A stretch of DNA of 64,000 nt from Mannheimia sp041807705 (GCF_041807705.1 NZ_JBGTYY010000002.1:1-64000), one strand, 5' to 3'. Shown: positions 40,091-50,272, numbered from the stretch's first letter. Made by a program: numbers and translations. Notes: generated by a model not told the origin, from the letters alone.

Positions 40091-40918
40091 TTAATTCAAA
40101 CCGTATTCGGATAAAATCATCTGGCATTGAACTGGCGGTGTTGGTAATACTTTTGCTCTAGGTGTACCTGTATCCGTCTTAGGCTCGAACCAAGAGTAAA
40201 GTTCTTCACCACAACCATCGCCTGCTGGAACTGGGGATTGATTCTCACAATTTGCCGCATCAGCAGGGCAGGTTAAGCGAACGTGGAAGTGTGAATCGTG
40301 TCCATACCAAGGGCGGATTTTACGCAACCAGCCGCGATCAGTGCCTGCGGTCTGGCAGAGTTTCACTTTAATCGCAGGGTTTACGAAAATGCGATCAACA
40401 CGATGATCCTTAGCAGCAATTTTAATTAAGTTGGTATGGTGCTGATTCCATAAATTGTCATCAACTCGTTGTGTATTACGATTAACCATAATGGTCGCAA
40501 GCCCAGCAGGATTGCGAGCGGTGGCATCGTCCATTGGACCAAATCTCAGCCAAATATCGGCATCAAGCCCTGTTTGGTGAGAGGCATGTCCTGAAGCAAA
40601 GCGTCCGCCTGCAGGCATACCCATATCGCCGATTAAAATAGTTGGGATTCCAGCTTCTTTGGTTTTTTTACCTAAATTAGTAAGATAATCGAGCAGCTGT
40701 GGGTGACCATAGTAGCGGTTACGAGCTGAGCGAATGACTTGGTAACCATCGCCTTTTAACGCTAATGGCTCTGCTCCGATAATACAGCCGTTGCTATATC
40801 CACCAATAGATTGGGCTTTACCTGGCACGGGAGTTTTGATTTTTTCCCACTGTGTTGCGGAGCTAGCTGCGCTAGTAAGCACAAGGCTTGAGATAAAAAG
40901 AGTGTTTAATAATTTCAT
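40091..40918 (-). CDS. mepA: Penicillin-insensitive murein endopeptidase MepA
   Basis: A 275-residue LAS-type zinc endopeptidase that cuts the D-Ala-meso-DAP crosslink. An N-terminal signal peptide (MKLLNTLFISSLVLTSAASSA) sends it to the periplasm. Zinc ligands are in GHASHQTGLDADIW (H and D) and GHDSHFHVRL (H-x-H). Six conserved cysteines are present (e.g., TCPADAANCENQ). It starts 85 bases after the aroC stop codon on the same strand. Confidence 0.95.
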   Translation of the reverse strand: MKLLNTLFISSLVLTSAASSATQWEKIKTPVPGKAQSIGGYSNGCIIGAEPLALKGDGYQVIRSARNRYYGHPQLLDYLTNLGKKTKEAGIPTILIGDMGMPAGGRFASGHASHQTGLDADIWLRFGPMDDATARNPAGLATIMVNRNTQRVDDNLWNQHHTNLIKIAAKDHRVDRIFVNPAIKVKLCQTAGTDRGWLRKIRPWYGHDSHFHVRLTCPADAANCENQSPVPAGDGCGEELYSWFEPKTDTGTPRAKVLPTPPVQCQMILSEYGLN

Positions 40919-41003
40919 TTTTTCAATCTATAGGGGCGGAATATTTTTCGCCTTTATTTGAATATCCTAGAGCAAATAATTATTTGCCCCTACGAATAAA
41001 ATT

Positions 41004-42086
41004 TTAGCGGCATTGTGCCTTAAATCTTAAGAGGTGATCTAACAACACAATCGCCATCATTGCTTCTGCAATCGGCACGGCACGAATACCAACACAAGGG
41101 TCGTGTCTACCTTTGGTAATAACTTCAACAGGCTCGTTATTTTTGTTCACGCTTTTTCCCGGAATGGTAATGCTTGATGTCGGTTTGAGAGCAATATTCG
41201 CAATAATCGGCTGACCAGAGCTGATTCCGCCTAAAATACCGCCTGCGTGATTAGACAGAAAACCTTCCGGTGTCATTTCATCACGGTGTTCGCTACCACG
41301 TTGTTCAACAACGGTAAAACCATCCCCAATTTCAACTGCTTTTACTGCGTTAATAGACATTAATGCGTGGGCGAGATCAGCATCTAATCGGTCGAACACT
41401 GGTTCGCCTAAGCCAACAGGCACATTTTCTGCAATTACAGTCAGTTTTGCACCAATCGAATCGCCTTCTTTTTTCAGTTCACGAATTAACGCATCAAAAC
41501 CTTCAATCGCCACAGGATCAGGGCAGAAGAATGGATTACTATTGACTGCTTGCCAGTCAATTTGTTCAATATTTTCAACGGTTTTTCGATCAATTTTGAC
41601 TTTGCCAATTTGAGAAAGATAGCCTCTAACCTCAATGCCAAATTGCTCACGCAAATATTTTTTTGCAATAGCACCAGCCGCAACACGCATTGCGGTTTCA
41701 CGAGCAGAGGAACGACCACCACCACGATAATCACGAATGCCATATTTTTGTTGGTAAGTGTAATCAGCGTGCCCTGGTCTAAATTTTTCTGCAATATCGC
41801 CATAATCTTGTGAGCGTTGGTCGCCATTTTTAATGATTAAGCCGATACTTGTACCCGTTGTTTTACCTTCAAATACCCCTGATAAAATTTGCACTTCATC
41901 ATCTTCACGGCGAGGGGTGGTGTAGCGTGAAGTACCGGGTTTACGGCGGTCTAGATCAGGCTGTAAATCAGCTTCGCTTAATTCCATATTAGGTGGAACA
42001 CCATCTACAATACAGCCTAATGCAATACCGTGAGATTCGCCAAAAGTGGTTACTTTAAATAATTGTCCAATGCTGTTGCCTGCCAT
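41004..42086 (-). CDS. aroC: Chorismate synthase
   Basis: The 360-residue enzyme converts 5-enolpyruvylshikimate-3-phosphate to chorismate with reduced FMN, the last common step to aromatic amino acids. Diagnostic motifs are GNSIGQLFKVTTFGESHG, FRPGHADYTYQQKYGIRDYRGGGRSSARETAMRVAAGA and GILGGISSGQPI. Length is exactly as in E. coli (361). It starts 3 bases after the mscK stop on the minus strand, so the two are probably co-transcribed. Confidence 0.98.
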   Translation of the reverse strand: MAGNSIGQLFKVTTFGESHGIALGCIVDGVPPNMELSEADLQPDLDRRKPGTSRYTTPRREDDEVQILSGVFEGKTTGTSIGLIIKNGDQRSQDYGDIAEKFRPGHADYTYQQKYGIRDYRGGGRSSARETAMRVAAGAIAKKYLREQFGIEVRGYLSQIGKVKIDRKTVENIEQIDWQAVNSNPFFCPDPVAIEGFDALIRELKKEGDSIGAKLTVIAENVPVGLGEPVFDRLDADLAHALMSINAVKAVEIGDGFTVVEQRGSEHRDEMTPEGFLSNHAGGILGGISSGQPIIANIALKPTSSITIPGKSVNKNNEPVEVITKGRHDPCVGIRAVPIAEAMMAIVLLDHLLRFKAQCR

Positions 42087-42088
42087 CT

Positions 42089-45000
42089 TTAATCCTTTTC
42101 TTTTGTTGTTATGTTATTTGGTAGTTCAAAATCAAAGCGTTTTGAGCCTACTTTAATTTCATCTTGTGTATCGTTGTTTTTGATATACACATCTAATTGG
42201 TTAAACGCAATATCAATATTATGCTCATTAAAGAGCTGATGGATATGGGTATTAAGTGCATCAATCGTTGGATTACGATCAGATAAATCATTCACATAAG
42301 CTCTTAATTCGTGATCCAATGTACTTGCACCGAATGTGAGGAAGTAAGCTCTTGGTTGAGGATCTTTCAATACTTTCGGATTTTCTTCCGCTACTTGTAG
42401 TAACAAGCGTTTAACTAACTCCACATCAGACCCGTAAGCAACGCCAACTTGAACAATAATACGGGTTGCTGTGCTACTTAACGCCCAGTTTACTAAGCGT
42501 TCAGTTACGAATGCTTTGTTTGGTACGATAACTTCTTTACCATCAAAATCAACGAGGGTTGTTGCACGAATACGAATTTTTGAGACTGTGCCACTATATG
42601 TGCCAATGGTAATAGTATCGCCAATACGCATTGGGCGTTCAAATAAGATGATAATACCTGAAACGAAGTTTGCAAAGATCTCTTGCATACCGAAACCCAA
42701 ACCAACGGAAAGTGCGGTGAGTAGCCATTGGAGCTTACTCCAAGACATTCCTAATGTGCCGAAGGCAAAGATCGCACCCAATGCAATAATCATATAGGTA
42801 AGAAGAGTAGTAATTGTGTATGGTGTGCCTTGAGATAGTTTAACGTGTGAGAAAATCAAGGCTTCTAACAGACCACTCAAGTTACGAATTAATACCACCA
42901 TTACTACAATAATGAGAATAGCGGTCAGTAAATTCAGCAATGTGATAGACTCCATCACAATGCCAGTTTCGGTAGTTACACTTTGCTGCCATAAGGTTAC
43001 ACCATCTAGGTAGAGAGCAACTGTAATTAAGTCCGACCATACCCAGTAGAGTAGAATAAATAAACCTATCCAAAGCACGAAATCGGTTAATTTCAGCATC
43101 TGGTTTTTTACTTCACTAACGGCAATAGAATCCTCTTTTAGCTCGAAAGGAATTTCAACACCATCAGGGTTTTCATTATTTTGTTCTGCTTTAGCACGAG
43201 CTTTAGCTTCTGCCGCTTCTCTTTTCTCCTGTAAACGACGGTAAGCAAGACGACGAGCAGAAATAGAGAAAGCACGATAGAGAATATTACGGACAATAAT
43301 CCAAGTAATAATAGCAAAATAAGAAGCAATTAAATGCTCAATAATCACTAACGCCGTGTAGTAATAGCCCAATACAATCAGGATAATGAGAACCACAGGG
43401 GCAATCAGTAAGACTAATTTCACGATTGTTAGCAGAACACTTTTCGATTCTTTAGTCTGCTCGTGCGTTACATTTTCATAAGTTGAAATAGCTTGTCTAA
43501 AGGCTGGAGCAATCATCCAGATCATTAAAATCAAGACGAAAATAGTCATTGTTTGCCCAAGTACATCGTAAGCAACACCTGTCTCTAAATTAGTAAAAAT
43601 AGAAGTGTTGAGCAATAACGCGATGAGCCAAACTGAGCGTCTTAAAATATTACGGAAAATTTCATTACTTTTTTGTGGCATATTAAAGTGGATATGCCCG
43701 ATACCGTGTGGGCGTAGCATCGCCACTAAAAAGGCAAAATACAGCCAATAAGCTGCCATTTTTAGTCCCCAAGCCCAAACTTCTTGAGGACTCTCTAAAG
43801 AAATATAAGTAATGGCAATGAAACTTGCTAAGAAGATAAAAGTACTTGGTAAGCACAGCACCACAGTCCAAAAAATAGCAAGTGGTGTATTCCATTGACT
43901 ATCTGTTGCAACAATTTTTAATCGGTTATTGATATGGTGGAGTTTTTGTTTAATCTTATCTTTTTGACGATTAATAAAGGCGGCAAGCAATAATAAAATA
44001 GTCACTAAAATCCCTGCTGGCACAATATTATCACTCCAGTTGGAGAAATTGAGTTTTTTACCAATATCAAGAATTTGATAGTGAGCGATATCAATAAATT
44101 TACTGAACCATTCTAAGTCCATCGGACTATTACTTTTTACCCAGAAACTTTGTTGCTGAAGCTTTTGTTGCAAAGTATCGCTAATGGTTTGAACCTGCTG
44201 TTGGTTTAATTCAATATTAATCAATAAATTAAGCTGACTATTCAAAGATTTAATCATTTCAGACAAGGTGGCTGAACGCTCTTGCAAAATCGTTGTTAGT
44301 TGTGATTTTTCTTCAGCAGTAAAGGTAGTTTTCCTATCTTTTTCTAATTTAGTAATATAAGCATTGATATTTGAGAAAGAATCTCTTAGCTCTGTCATAT
44401 CAAAAACACGCACACGCAAATCGGTAATTTGTTTAGAAATGCCCGAAATCATCTCATCTTGCGGTAATGATTGTTTTTGCTTATTGATAATACGAGAAAG
44501 CACCAACGTACCTTGTAATGAGCTAATTTGCTCTTCAATATTACGTTGAGTTTGTTGAAGATTATCAAGCACGCTTTTAATACGTAAATTATCTTGCGAT
44601 AACTGTGTCATATCTTTGGTTTGCTCAAGCAATTCCTGTGTTATTTTAGTGTTTAAATCCAATTCACCTAAAATAACAGGATTAGTCGTTGCATTATTTT
44701 GCTGATTTTGAACTGCTTGTGCTTGCTCTAATTTATTTTTTGATTCCTCTACGATCTGATTGTTGATTGCCGTTTGTAAGTTAGCAATTTCAGCCTGTAG
44801 ATTTTGCTGTTCTTGTCTTTTTTCCTCTAGTTGGGAAGAATACACCGCAGCTAAGCTATCACTGCCATTTAGTAATGTTTGGTTATAAGTATTTTTTAAC
44901 TCAATCAGTTCCAGTTCTGTTTCTAGCTTAGAACGAAGTTCGCTTTGAATATTGGCAGCAGAAAGCTGGGTATTAATTTCCTGCTTACGTTTTACCATTT

Positions 45001-45472
45001 CAGTTAATGCAGCTTGAGCTTTATCCGGTGCAGTATTTTGAGCAACCAAATTATTATTGATTAGGCTTAAATCGTGTTGTACCGTTTCTAGCTTAGCTTG
45101 TGCTGCGGTAAGTTCTTTTTGTAAATCGGTGGTTGTTTTTTTTGCCAAATCTTCCACGCTTGGGACAACAATCTCTTTTAATTTTTCAAGATTACTTTGG
45201 CTGGTAGCTAAGGCTTTTTGAGCCTCTTGAATAGATTTATTCAAAGCTTCATTATCTACCTTTTGTTTCTCAATTTGAGAGAGAAACGACAGAGTATCCT
45301 CAAGTGTTTGCACTAAGGCTTTATTGTTTGCATCCGCTTGATCTAATTTTTTAGCACTATCAAGCTGGCTCTGAACGGCTTTTTGAAGTGGAACTTCAGC
45401 TAAGACAGAGCTATTTGCAGCAAATATAAGTCCTAAGCTGAGAAAAATGGTTTTTAGTATTGGTTTAAACAT
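42089..45472 (-). CDS. mscK: Large mechanosensitive channel, MscK type
   Basis: The 1127-residue protein has a signal peptide (MFKPILKTIFLSLGLIFAANSSVLA). A long periplasmic coiled-coil domain (about residues 30-450) is followed by some eleven membrane segments. The MscS-like pore and cytoplasmic vestibule lie at the C-terminus (SVGLGFGMQEIFANFVSGIIILFERPMRIGDTITIGTYSGTVSKIRIRAT). It releases solutes on hypo-osmotic shock. E. coli MscK (KefA) is 1120 residues; MscM is an alternative name for a close paralogue. It overlaps menE by 8 bases. Confidence 0.92.
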   Translation of the reverse strand: MFKPILKTIFLSLGLIFAANSSVLAEVPLQKAVQSQLDSAKKLDQADANNKALVQTLEDTLSFLSQIEKQKVDNEALNKSIQEAQKALATSQSNLEKLKEIVVPSVEDLAKKTTTDLQKELTAAQAKLETVQHDLSLINNNLVAQNTAPDKAQAALTEMVKRKQEINTQLSAANIQSELRSKLETELELIELKNTYNQTLLNGSDSLAAVYSSQLEEKRQEQQNLQAEIANLQTAINNQIVEESKNKLEQAQAVQNQQNNATTNPVILGELDLNTKITQELLEQTKDMTQLSQDNLRIKSVLDNLQQTQRNIEEQISSLQGTLVLSRIINKQKQSLPQDEMISGISKQITDLRVRVFDMTELRDSFSNINAYITKLEKDRKTTFTAEEKSQLTTILQERSATLSEMIKSLNSQLNLLINIELNQQQVQTISDTLQQKLQQQSFWVKSNSPMDLEWFSKFIDIAHYQILDIGKKLNFSNWSDNIVPAGILVTILLLLAAFINRQKDKIKQKLHHINNRLKIVATDSQWNTPLAIFWTVVLCLPSTFIFLASFIAITYISLESPQEVWAWGLKMAAYWLYFAFLVAMLRPHGIGHIHFNMPQKSNEIFRNILRRSVWLIALLLNTSIFTNLETGVAYDVLGQTMTIFVLILMIWMIAPAFRQAISTYENVTHEQTKESKSVLLTIVKLVLLIAPVVLIILIVLGYYYTALVIIEHLIASYFAIITWIIVRNILYRAFSISARRLAYRRLQEKREAAEAKARAKAEQNNENPDGVEIPFELKEDSIAVSEVKNQMLKLTDFVLWIGLFILLYWVWSDLITVALYLDGVTLWQQSVTTETGIVMESITLLNLLTAILIIVVMVVLIRNLSGLLEALIFSHVKLSQGTPYTITTLLTYMIIALGAIFAFGTLGMSWSKLQWLLTALSVGLGFGMQEIFANFVSGIIILFERPMRIGDTITIGTYSGTVSKIRIRATTLVDFDGKEVIVPNKAFVTERLVNWALSSTATRIIVQVGVAYGSDVELVKRLLLQVAEENPKVLKDPQPRAYFLTFGASTLDHELRAYVNDLSDRNPTIDALNTHIHQLFNEHNIDIAFNQLDVYIKNNDTQDEIKVGSKRFDFELPNNITTKEKD

Positions 45473-46898
45473 AGATTTCCTTTATTTTTTTATTCTGTAT
45501 ATCTTGTTGTAATTGCTTGCGTGAAATTTTGATTGCCCCTTGCGCTTGATATTGTTCAATATCTAATAAGTAATAGGCAATAGGCTGTTTAAATTTTTCT
45601 AACTTGTCAGACAACCAAATTTTTAATTTATTAACTTCTTGTTCTAAATTAGGTTGTTTGAGTTGTATAACGGCTATTGGTCGCTGCCCAAATTCGCTAT
45701 CATCATTGGGCAGGACGAACACTTGTTCCACAAGGTTGGAACGAAAAATGATCTGTTCGATCTCCTCCGGCTGAATGTTTTCGCCGCCCGAAATAAACAT
45801 ATTATCCAATCGCCCTTTTATTACAAGCTGTTTTTTACTGTTCCATTCGCCCCTGTCTTTGGTGGCAAACCAGCCCTGTTCGTTTACAAGCGGTCGAATT
45901 TGCTGATTATTTTGCAAATTGCCTTTTTGCCAATAACCTAAAGCAAGTGGTTTGCCTTTTACCCAAACTTCGCCATTTTCAAGTTTGACTTCTCGATGAT
46001 TTAAAGGATAACCCACATTATCCAATTCATTTTCTACTGCACAAACGGTAGAAGCCATTTCTGTCATACCATAACCACAAAAGGTGGTAATACCTTGCTG
46101 TTGGGCTTGAGCCACAAGTTCTGCAGGGATAGCTGTGCCACCTAATAAGCATTTTTGCTTCATTGGGTAATTTAACTGAGTTAAATAACGTTGTAATTGT
46201 GTTGGCACAAGTGATGCGTGGCTGACTTGTTTGAGCAACGTAAAGAAGGCATCTTTGCTTTCATTTACATAAAGCGTTGCCCCTTTGAGCAACCAACGCC
46301 ACACAATGCCTTGCCCTGAAACGTGGAATAAGGGCAAACTCAATAGCCAAGCGTGCGTTTTTTCAAATTCCATCAATTCACATACACCTTCGGCACTATA
46401 TAAATGAGCAGAAATTGAATGTACAGCCGCTTTAGGCATACCTGTTGAGCCAGAAGTTAGGGTTAGTGTTGCTGCTTGCTCAAAATCAAGACTTGGTAAT
46501 GGGTTACAAGCGGTTATTTTTGCTGAAAAATTTGCAAATATTTCATCAGTAATAAACACATCAACGCCTGTTTCTTCTAAGATAGCTTGTTGTTGTGCTT
46601 GAGTTTGTGCAGGGTTGAGCATTAAGATTTTTGCTCCTAGTGATAACGTGGCACAATAAGCCAGTAATCCACAAAAACGATTACTGCCACAATAAGCTAC
46701 TAAGCATTCAGAAGTAACGTTTTGAGTTTTTAAAACAGAACAAACTTGTTGAAGCAAATATTGACATTCCGCCCAATTCAATTGAGCTGGAAGATGAGGG
46801 AAATAATCGGTTTCCCCATTTTCTCGTATAATGGCAATATCTTGGGCTGTGTTTTCAGCCCAAAATTGAGTGGGAAATAGGGGAGAATGAAGCAGCAT
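45465..46898 (-). CDS. menE: o-Succinylbenzoate-CoA ligase MenE
   Basis: A 477-residue acyl-adenylate synthetase that activates o-succinylbenzoate for menaquinone synthesis. AMP-binding motifs: TLTSGSTGMPKAAVHS (P-loop), FCGYGMTEMAST (adenine loop), GWFATKDRGEW (catalytic Asp) and NMFISGGENIQPEEIE, with the C-terminal GAIKISRKQL lysine. E. coli MenE is 451 residues. Its menaquinone partners are not in the window, so the symbol rests on overall similarity of the family; it reads toward mscK with an 8-base overlap. Confidence 0.85.
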   Translation of the reverse strand: MLLHSPLFPTQFWAENTAQDIAIIRENGETDYFPHLPAQLNWAECQYLLQQVCSVLKTQNVTSECLVAYCGSNRFCGLLAYCATLSLGAKILMLNPAQTQAQQQAILEETGVDVFITDEIFANFSAKITACNPLPSLDFEQAATLTLTSGSTGMPKAAVHSISAHLYSAEGVCELMEFEKTHAWLLSLPLFHVSGQGIVWRWLLKGATLYVNESKDAFFTLLKQVSHASLVPTQLQRYLTQLNYPMKQKCLLGGTAIPAELVAQAQQQGITTFCGYGMTEMASTVCAVENELDNVGYPLNHREVKLENGEVWVKGKPLALGYWQKGNLQNNQQIRPLVNEQGWFATKDRGEWNSKKQLVIKGRLDNMFISGGENIQPEEIEQIIFRSNLVEQVFVLPNDDSEFGQRPIAVIQLKQPNLEQEVNKLKIWLSDKLEKFKQPIAYYLLDIEQYQAQGAIKISRKQLQQDIQNKKIKEIYV

Positions 46899-46924
46899 AG
46901 ATGTATAGATGTATACTAAGGGCT

Positions 46925-47494
46925 TTATACAAAAAGAGCTTGAATACGCTCAATCAGTTTAGCAGGCACTTGCATAGATTCCATCACGCCTTTTAAAATA
47001 AGCCCTTTACGAGCTGTGTTATTATTGGTAATCACCCAAAATGGTGAATCAGGAATCTGTTTAGCTTTTACACCGCTGCCTGTTGCTAAAATTTCTTCTT
47101 CGCTTTTTGAAAAATAGATACGTTCGTTACCCCGCACTTTTTCTGTAGCTTTAGCGAACGCAGTAGGATTAGAACGGTAGAGAGCGGCTAATAGCATAAT
47201 AAAACGCACAACATTTTTATTTTCATTCATAAAATGCTCTGAATTTAAAATGTCTTCCAACTTAGCAACGGTTTTCTCCGCATTGGATTCATCTTTCTTG
47301 GTTGCCGCACGAGAAGGTGTTTTAACCAACTCTTTTAATTCGTTGATCATATGCTCTTGCACTAACACAAAAGGCTGAGGCGATTGCGGTAATCTGAGTA
47401 AACGACGCAAAATATCTGATGCCGTTTCACCAATAGATTGTGTACGACTGGCAATATATTGATATAATTCATCATCAATTTCGATTTTTTTCAT
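46925..47494 (-). CDS. seqA: Negative modulator of replication initiation SeqA
   Basis: A 189-residue DNA-binding protein that sequesters hemimethylated GATC sites at oriC. The N-terminal multimerisation domain (MKKIEIDDELYQYIASRTQSIGETASDILRRLLRLP) and the C-terminal GATC-binding domain (RFIMLLAALYRSNPTAFAKATEKVRGNERIYFSKSEEEIL) are clear. ATG 47494 is chosen for homology; in-frame ATGs upstream to 47554 overlap the promoter of the divergent ybfF. It starts the seqA-menE-mscK-aroC-like minus run. Confidence 0.95.
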   Translation of the reverse strand: MKKIEIDDELYQYIASRTQSIGETASDILRRLLRLPQSPQPFVLVQEHMINELKELVKTPSRAATKKDESNAEKTVAKLEDILNSEHFMNENKNVVRFIMLLAALYRSNPTAFAKATEKVRGNERIYFSKSEEEILATGSGVKAKQIPDSPFWVITNNNTARKGLILKGVMESMQVPAKLIERIQALFV

Positions 47495-47612
47495 CGGGAT
47501 CCTCATTCTTTTTGAACATAATATAGCATTAATTATGTGTGCTATTATACGCATTTCTAAGCGTTTTTATAGAGGATCTTGATTGAAAAATTATGCTAAA
47601 AACGACATTTAT

Positions 47613-48395
47613 ATGACAAAAAAATCAGTTTTAAATTTTCTTTACCAGCCAGCCGTAAATAACCCAAACGCCCAAACAATGGTGCTCTTGCACGGATTAT
47701 TTGGCGATATGAATAATTTAGGCATTATCGCCAAGTCATTTGCCGAAGATTATGCCGTGTTGAGGGTGGATCTTAGAAATCACGGTGGATCTTTCCACTC
47801 TCCCGAGATGGATTATGCGTTGATTGCTCAAGATTTAAAAGAGCTGTTTATTGAACAAAATATCCAAAATGCCATTATTGTAGGGCATTCTATGGGCGGA
47901 AAAAGTGCAATGGCATTAGCCAATCTTGCTCCAGAATTGGTGGATAAATTAATTGTGATTGATATTGCCCCTGTAACCTATACGCAAAACCGCCATAAGC
48001 AGATTATTGCAGGCTTATTTGCAGTAAAAGCAGAGAAGCCTCAAACTCGCCAACAGGCAAAAGTGGTAATGGCAGAGTATATTCCCGATGAAGGGGTTCA
48101 GCAATTTATGTTGAAATCCTTTGATGCACAAAGCGAGCAATCCTTCCGCTTTAATTTAACTGCATTAGCGCAAAATTATCAAAATTTAATGGATTGGAAT
48201 GAGGTGTTTGTTGATAAACCAACACTGTTTATTAAAGGTGCGTTGTCGGATTATATTCTGGCAGAACATACGGAAACCATATTGAAACAATTTCCGCAAG
48301 CCAAATCCTTTATTGTTGCCAATGCGGATCATTGGGTTCACGCTGCAAAACCAGAAGCGGTTGTACGAGCTATTAACAAATTTTTAGAGAAATAG
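47613..48395 (+). CDS. ybfF: Alpha/beta-hydrolase esterase YbfF
   Basis: About 260 residues. The oxyanion region is VLLHGLFGDMNNLG, the nucleophile elbow GHSMGGKSAM (Ser about residue 90), and His in NADHWVHAAKP near the C-terminus; Asp completes the triad. It hydrolyses short acyl esters in vitro in E. coli; the true substrate is unknown. ATG 47613 is used; a TTG at 47583 with AGAGGA upstream is an alternative that adds 10 residues. Divergent from seqA, as in E. coli; followed 3 bases later by cmoA. Confidence 0.9.
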   Translation: MTKKSVLNFLYQPAVNNPNAQTMVLLHGLFGDMNNLGIIAKSFAEDYAVLRVDLRNHGGSFHSPEMDYALIAQDLKELFIEQNIQNAIIVGHSMGGKSAMALANLAPELVDKLIVIDIAPVTYTQNRHKQIIAGLFAVKAEKPQTRQQAKVVMAEYIPDEGVQQFMLKSFDAQSEQSFRFNLTALAQNYQNLMDWNEVFVDKPTLFIKGALSDYILAEHTETILKQFPQAKSFIVANADHWVHAAKPEAVVRAINKFLEK

Positions 48396-48398
48396 AAA

Positions 48399-49127
48399 AT
48401 GCAAAGAGATACGTTATTTTCCGCACCGATTGAAAAATTGGGTGATTTTACTTTTGATGAATCGGTGGCAGAAGTTTTTCCAGATATGATCCAACGCTCT
48501 GTACCGGGCTATTCTAATATTATTACTGCCATTGGAATGTTGGCGGAACGCTTTGTAACAGATAATTCAACGGTTTATGATTTAGGCTGTTCAAGAGGAG
48601 CGGGGATTTTATCTATTCGCCGAAATATAAAAGCTCAAAATGTACAAATCATTGGAGTGGATAATTCACAGCCAATGGTAGAGCGTTGTAAAACGCACTT
48701 AAGTGCTTACCATTCGGATATTCCTGTTGAAATTCTACTCGATGATATTCGCCAAATTGAAATTAATAATGCCTCAATGGTGGTACTTAATTTCACGTTA
48801 CAATTTCTGCCGAGAGAAGATCGTCTGGCTCTGTTACAAAAAATTTATCAAGGATTAAATTCAAAGGGGATTTTGGTGCTATCTGAGAAATTCACTTTTG
48901 AAAGCGAGGCGATGAATGAGCTATTGATTGATCTTCACCACACATTCAAACGAGCAAATGGCTATAGCGAATTAGAAGTCAGCCAAAAGCGTAATGCGTT
49001 AGAAAATGTAATGCGAACCGATAGTATCGAAACGCACAAATCACGCTTGAAACAGGCGGGCTTTGAGCAAATCGAATTATGGTTTCAATGTTTTAATTTC
49101 GGCTCAATGATTGCAATTAAATCTTAA
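48399..49127 (+). CDS. cmoA: Carboxy-S-adenosylmethionine synthase CmoA
   Basis: A 242-residue SAM-dependent enzyme that makes carboxy-SAM from prephenate for the cmo5U34 modification of tRNA. The segment VYDLGCSRGAGILSIRRNI is the SAM-binding motif I, IIGVDNSQPMVERCKTHL the second, and MVVLNFTLQFLPREDR the post-motif. C-terminal LHHTFKRANGYSELEVSQKRNALENVM is typical of CmoA. Prephenate derives from the chorismate made by AroC nearby. Ends before purR. Confidence 0.96.
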   Translation: MQRDTLFSAPIEKLGDFTFDESVAEVFPDMIQRSVPGYSNIITAIGMLAERFVTDNSTVYDLGCSRGAGILSIRRNIKAQNVQIIGVDNSQPMVERCKTHLSAYHSDIPVEILLDDIRQIEINNASMVVLNFTLQFLPREDRLALLQKIYQGLNSKGILVLSEKFTFESEAMNELLIDLHHTFKRANGYSELEVSQKRNALENVMRTDSIETHKSRLKQAGFEQIELWFQCFNFGSMIAIKS

Positions 49128-49220
49128 CAAGCGGTGATTTTTTATAAAAGTTTTGCAACTTAAAGGAAAATAAAAACAGCGTGCTCTTTTTTATTTACAA
49201 CAAAGCTGAGAATAATCAGT

Positions 49221-49247
49221 TATAATGATCCGATAATTATTTGGAGG
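49221..49247 (+). promoter_or_regulatory. purR promoter -10 and ribosome site
   Basis: TATAAT at 49221-49226 and GGAGG at 49243-49247, 7 bases before ATG 49255. The -35 is weak (CAACAA, 17 bp upstream). I did not see a convincing PurR operator (a palindrome around CAAACGTTTG). Confidence 0.55.
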
Positions 49248-49254
49248 TAAATGT

Positions 49255-50271
49255 ATGGCAACGATAAAAGATGTCGCCAAACAGGCTGGAGTCTCAACCA
49301 CAACGGTTTCACACGTTATCAATAAAACCCGCTTTGTGGCGGAAGACACTACCAAAGCTGTTTGGGAGGCAATTAAAACATTAAATTATTCTCCTAGTGC
49401 GGTGGCTCGCAGTTTAAAAATTAATACGACTAAATCGATTGGTATGATTATCACCACTAGCGAATCGCCATTTTTTGCAGAAATTGTGTTGGCAGTGGAG
49501 GAATTTTGCTACAGCAAAGGTTACTCACTGTTTTTGTGTAATACACAAAATAAGTCAGAAAAGATTCAAAACCACTTAGATATGCTCATCAAAAAAAGAG
49601 TGGATGGTATTTTAGTAATGTGTTCGGAATATACAGCTAATTCATTCGATATTTTTGCAAATACACACCTCCCGATGGTAATTATGGACTGGGGCAGAAG
49701 TGATGAACGTTACGATGTGATTTTAGATCACGGCTTTGATGGTGGTTATTTGGCGACTCAACATCTCATTGAAAATGGGCATAAAAACATTGCGGTCATT
49801 ACAGGAAATTTAGAGAAAGAACTTGCCCGCAGGCGTTTTGAAGGGGTGAAAAAAGCATTATCCGATGTTGACTTATCTATCCGTAATGAATGGATTCAAG
49901 AGGGAGATTTTGAGCCTGAGGGTGGCTATGAATGTATGAATAACCTGCTTAAAAATAGAGATCTACCGACAGCAGTATTTTGCTTTAATGATGTGATGGC
50001 ATTAGGGGCAATTTCTGCTATTACGGAGAAAGGCTTAAATGTGCCGCAAGATATTTCTGTGATCGGGTATGATAATGTACATAGCTCACGCTTTTATGCA
50101 CCGCCACTCACTACAATACACCAATCAAAATCACGTTTGGGGGCTGCTGCTTTAGAGCTATTACTAGAGCGTATAGAGAATAACGAAAAAGCGAAAGAGC
50201 CTAAAGTTTTAGAGTTTTTCCCAGAATTAGTAAAACGCAAATCAGTAAGAAATTTAACAATTAAGGAGTAA
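49255..50271 (+). CDS. purR: Purine repressor PurR, LacI family
   Basis: A 338-residue LacI-family repressor (E. coli 341). HTH and hinge: ATIKDVAKQAGVSTTTVSHVINKTRFVAEDTTKAVWEAIKTLNYSPSAVARSLK; hypoxanthine/guanine-binding domain with ESPFFAEIVLAVEEFCYSKGYSLFLCNTQ and NDVMALGAISAITEKGLNVPQDISVIGYDN. It represses purine biosynthesis genes. Co-transcribed with the dedA-family gene, whose ATG is 2 bases after this stop. Confidence 0.95.
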   Translation: MATIKDVAKQAGVSTTTVSHVINKTRFVAEDTTKAVWEAIKTLNYSPSAVARSLKINTTKSIGMIITTSESPFFAEIVLAVEEFCYSKGYSLFLCNTQNKSEKIQNHLDMLIKKRVDGILVMCSEYTANSFDIFANTHLPMVIMDWGRSDERYDVILDHGFDGGYLATQHLIENGHKNIAVITGNLEKELARRRFEGVKKALSDVDLSIRNEWIQEGDFEPEGGYECMNNLLKNRDLPTAVFCFNDVMALGAISAITEKGLNVPQDISVIGYDNVHSSRFYAPPLTTIHQSKSRLGAAALELLLERIENNEKAKEPKVLEFFPELVKRKSVRNLTIKE

Positions 50272-50272
50272 T

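Noticed and set aside
41486..41827. Open frame antisense to aroC
   Set aside because: It lies wholly within aroC, which is intact and full length, and has no ribosome site.
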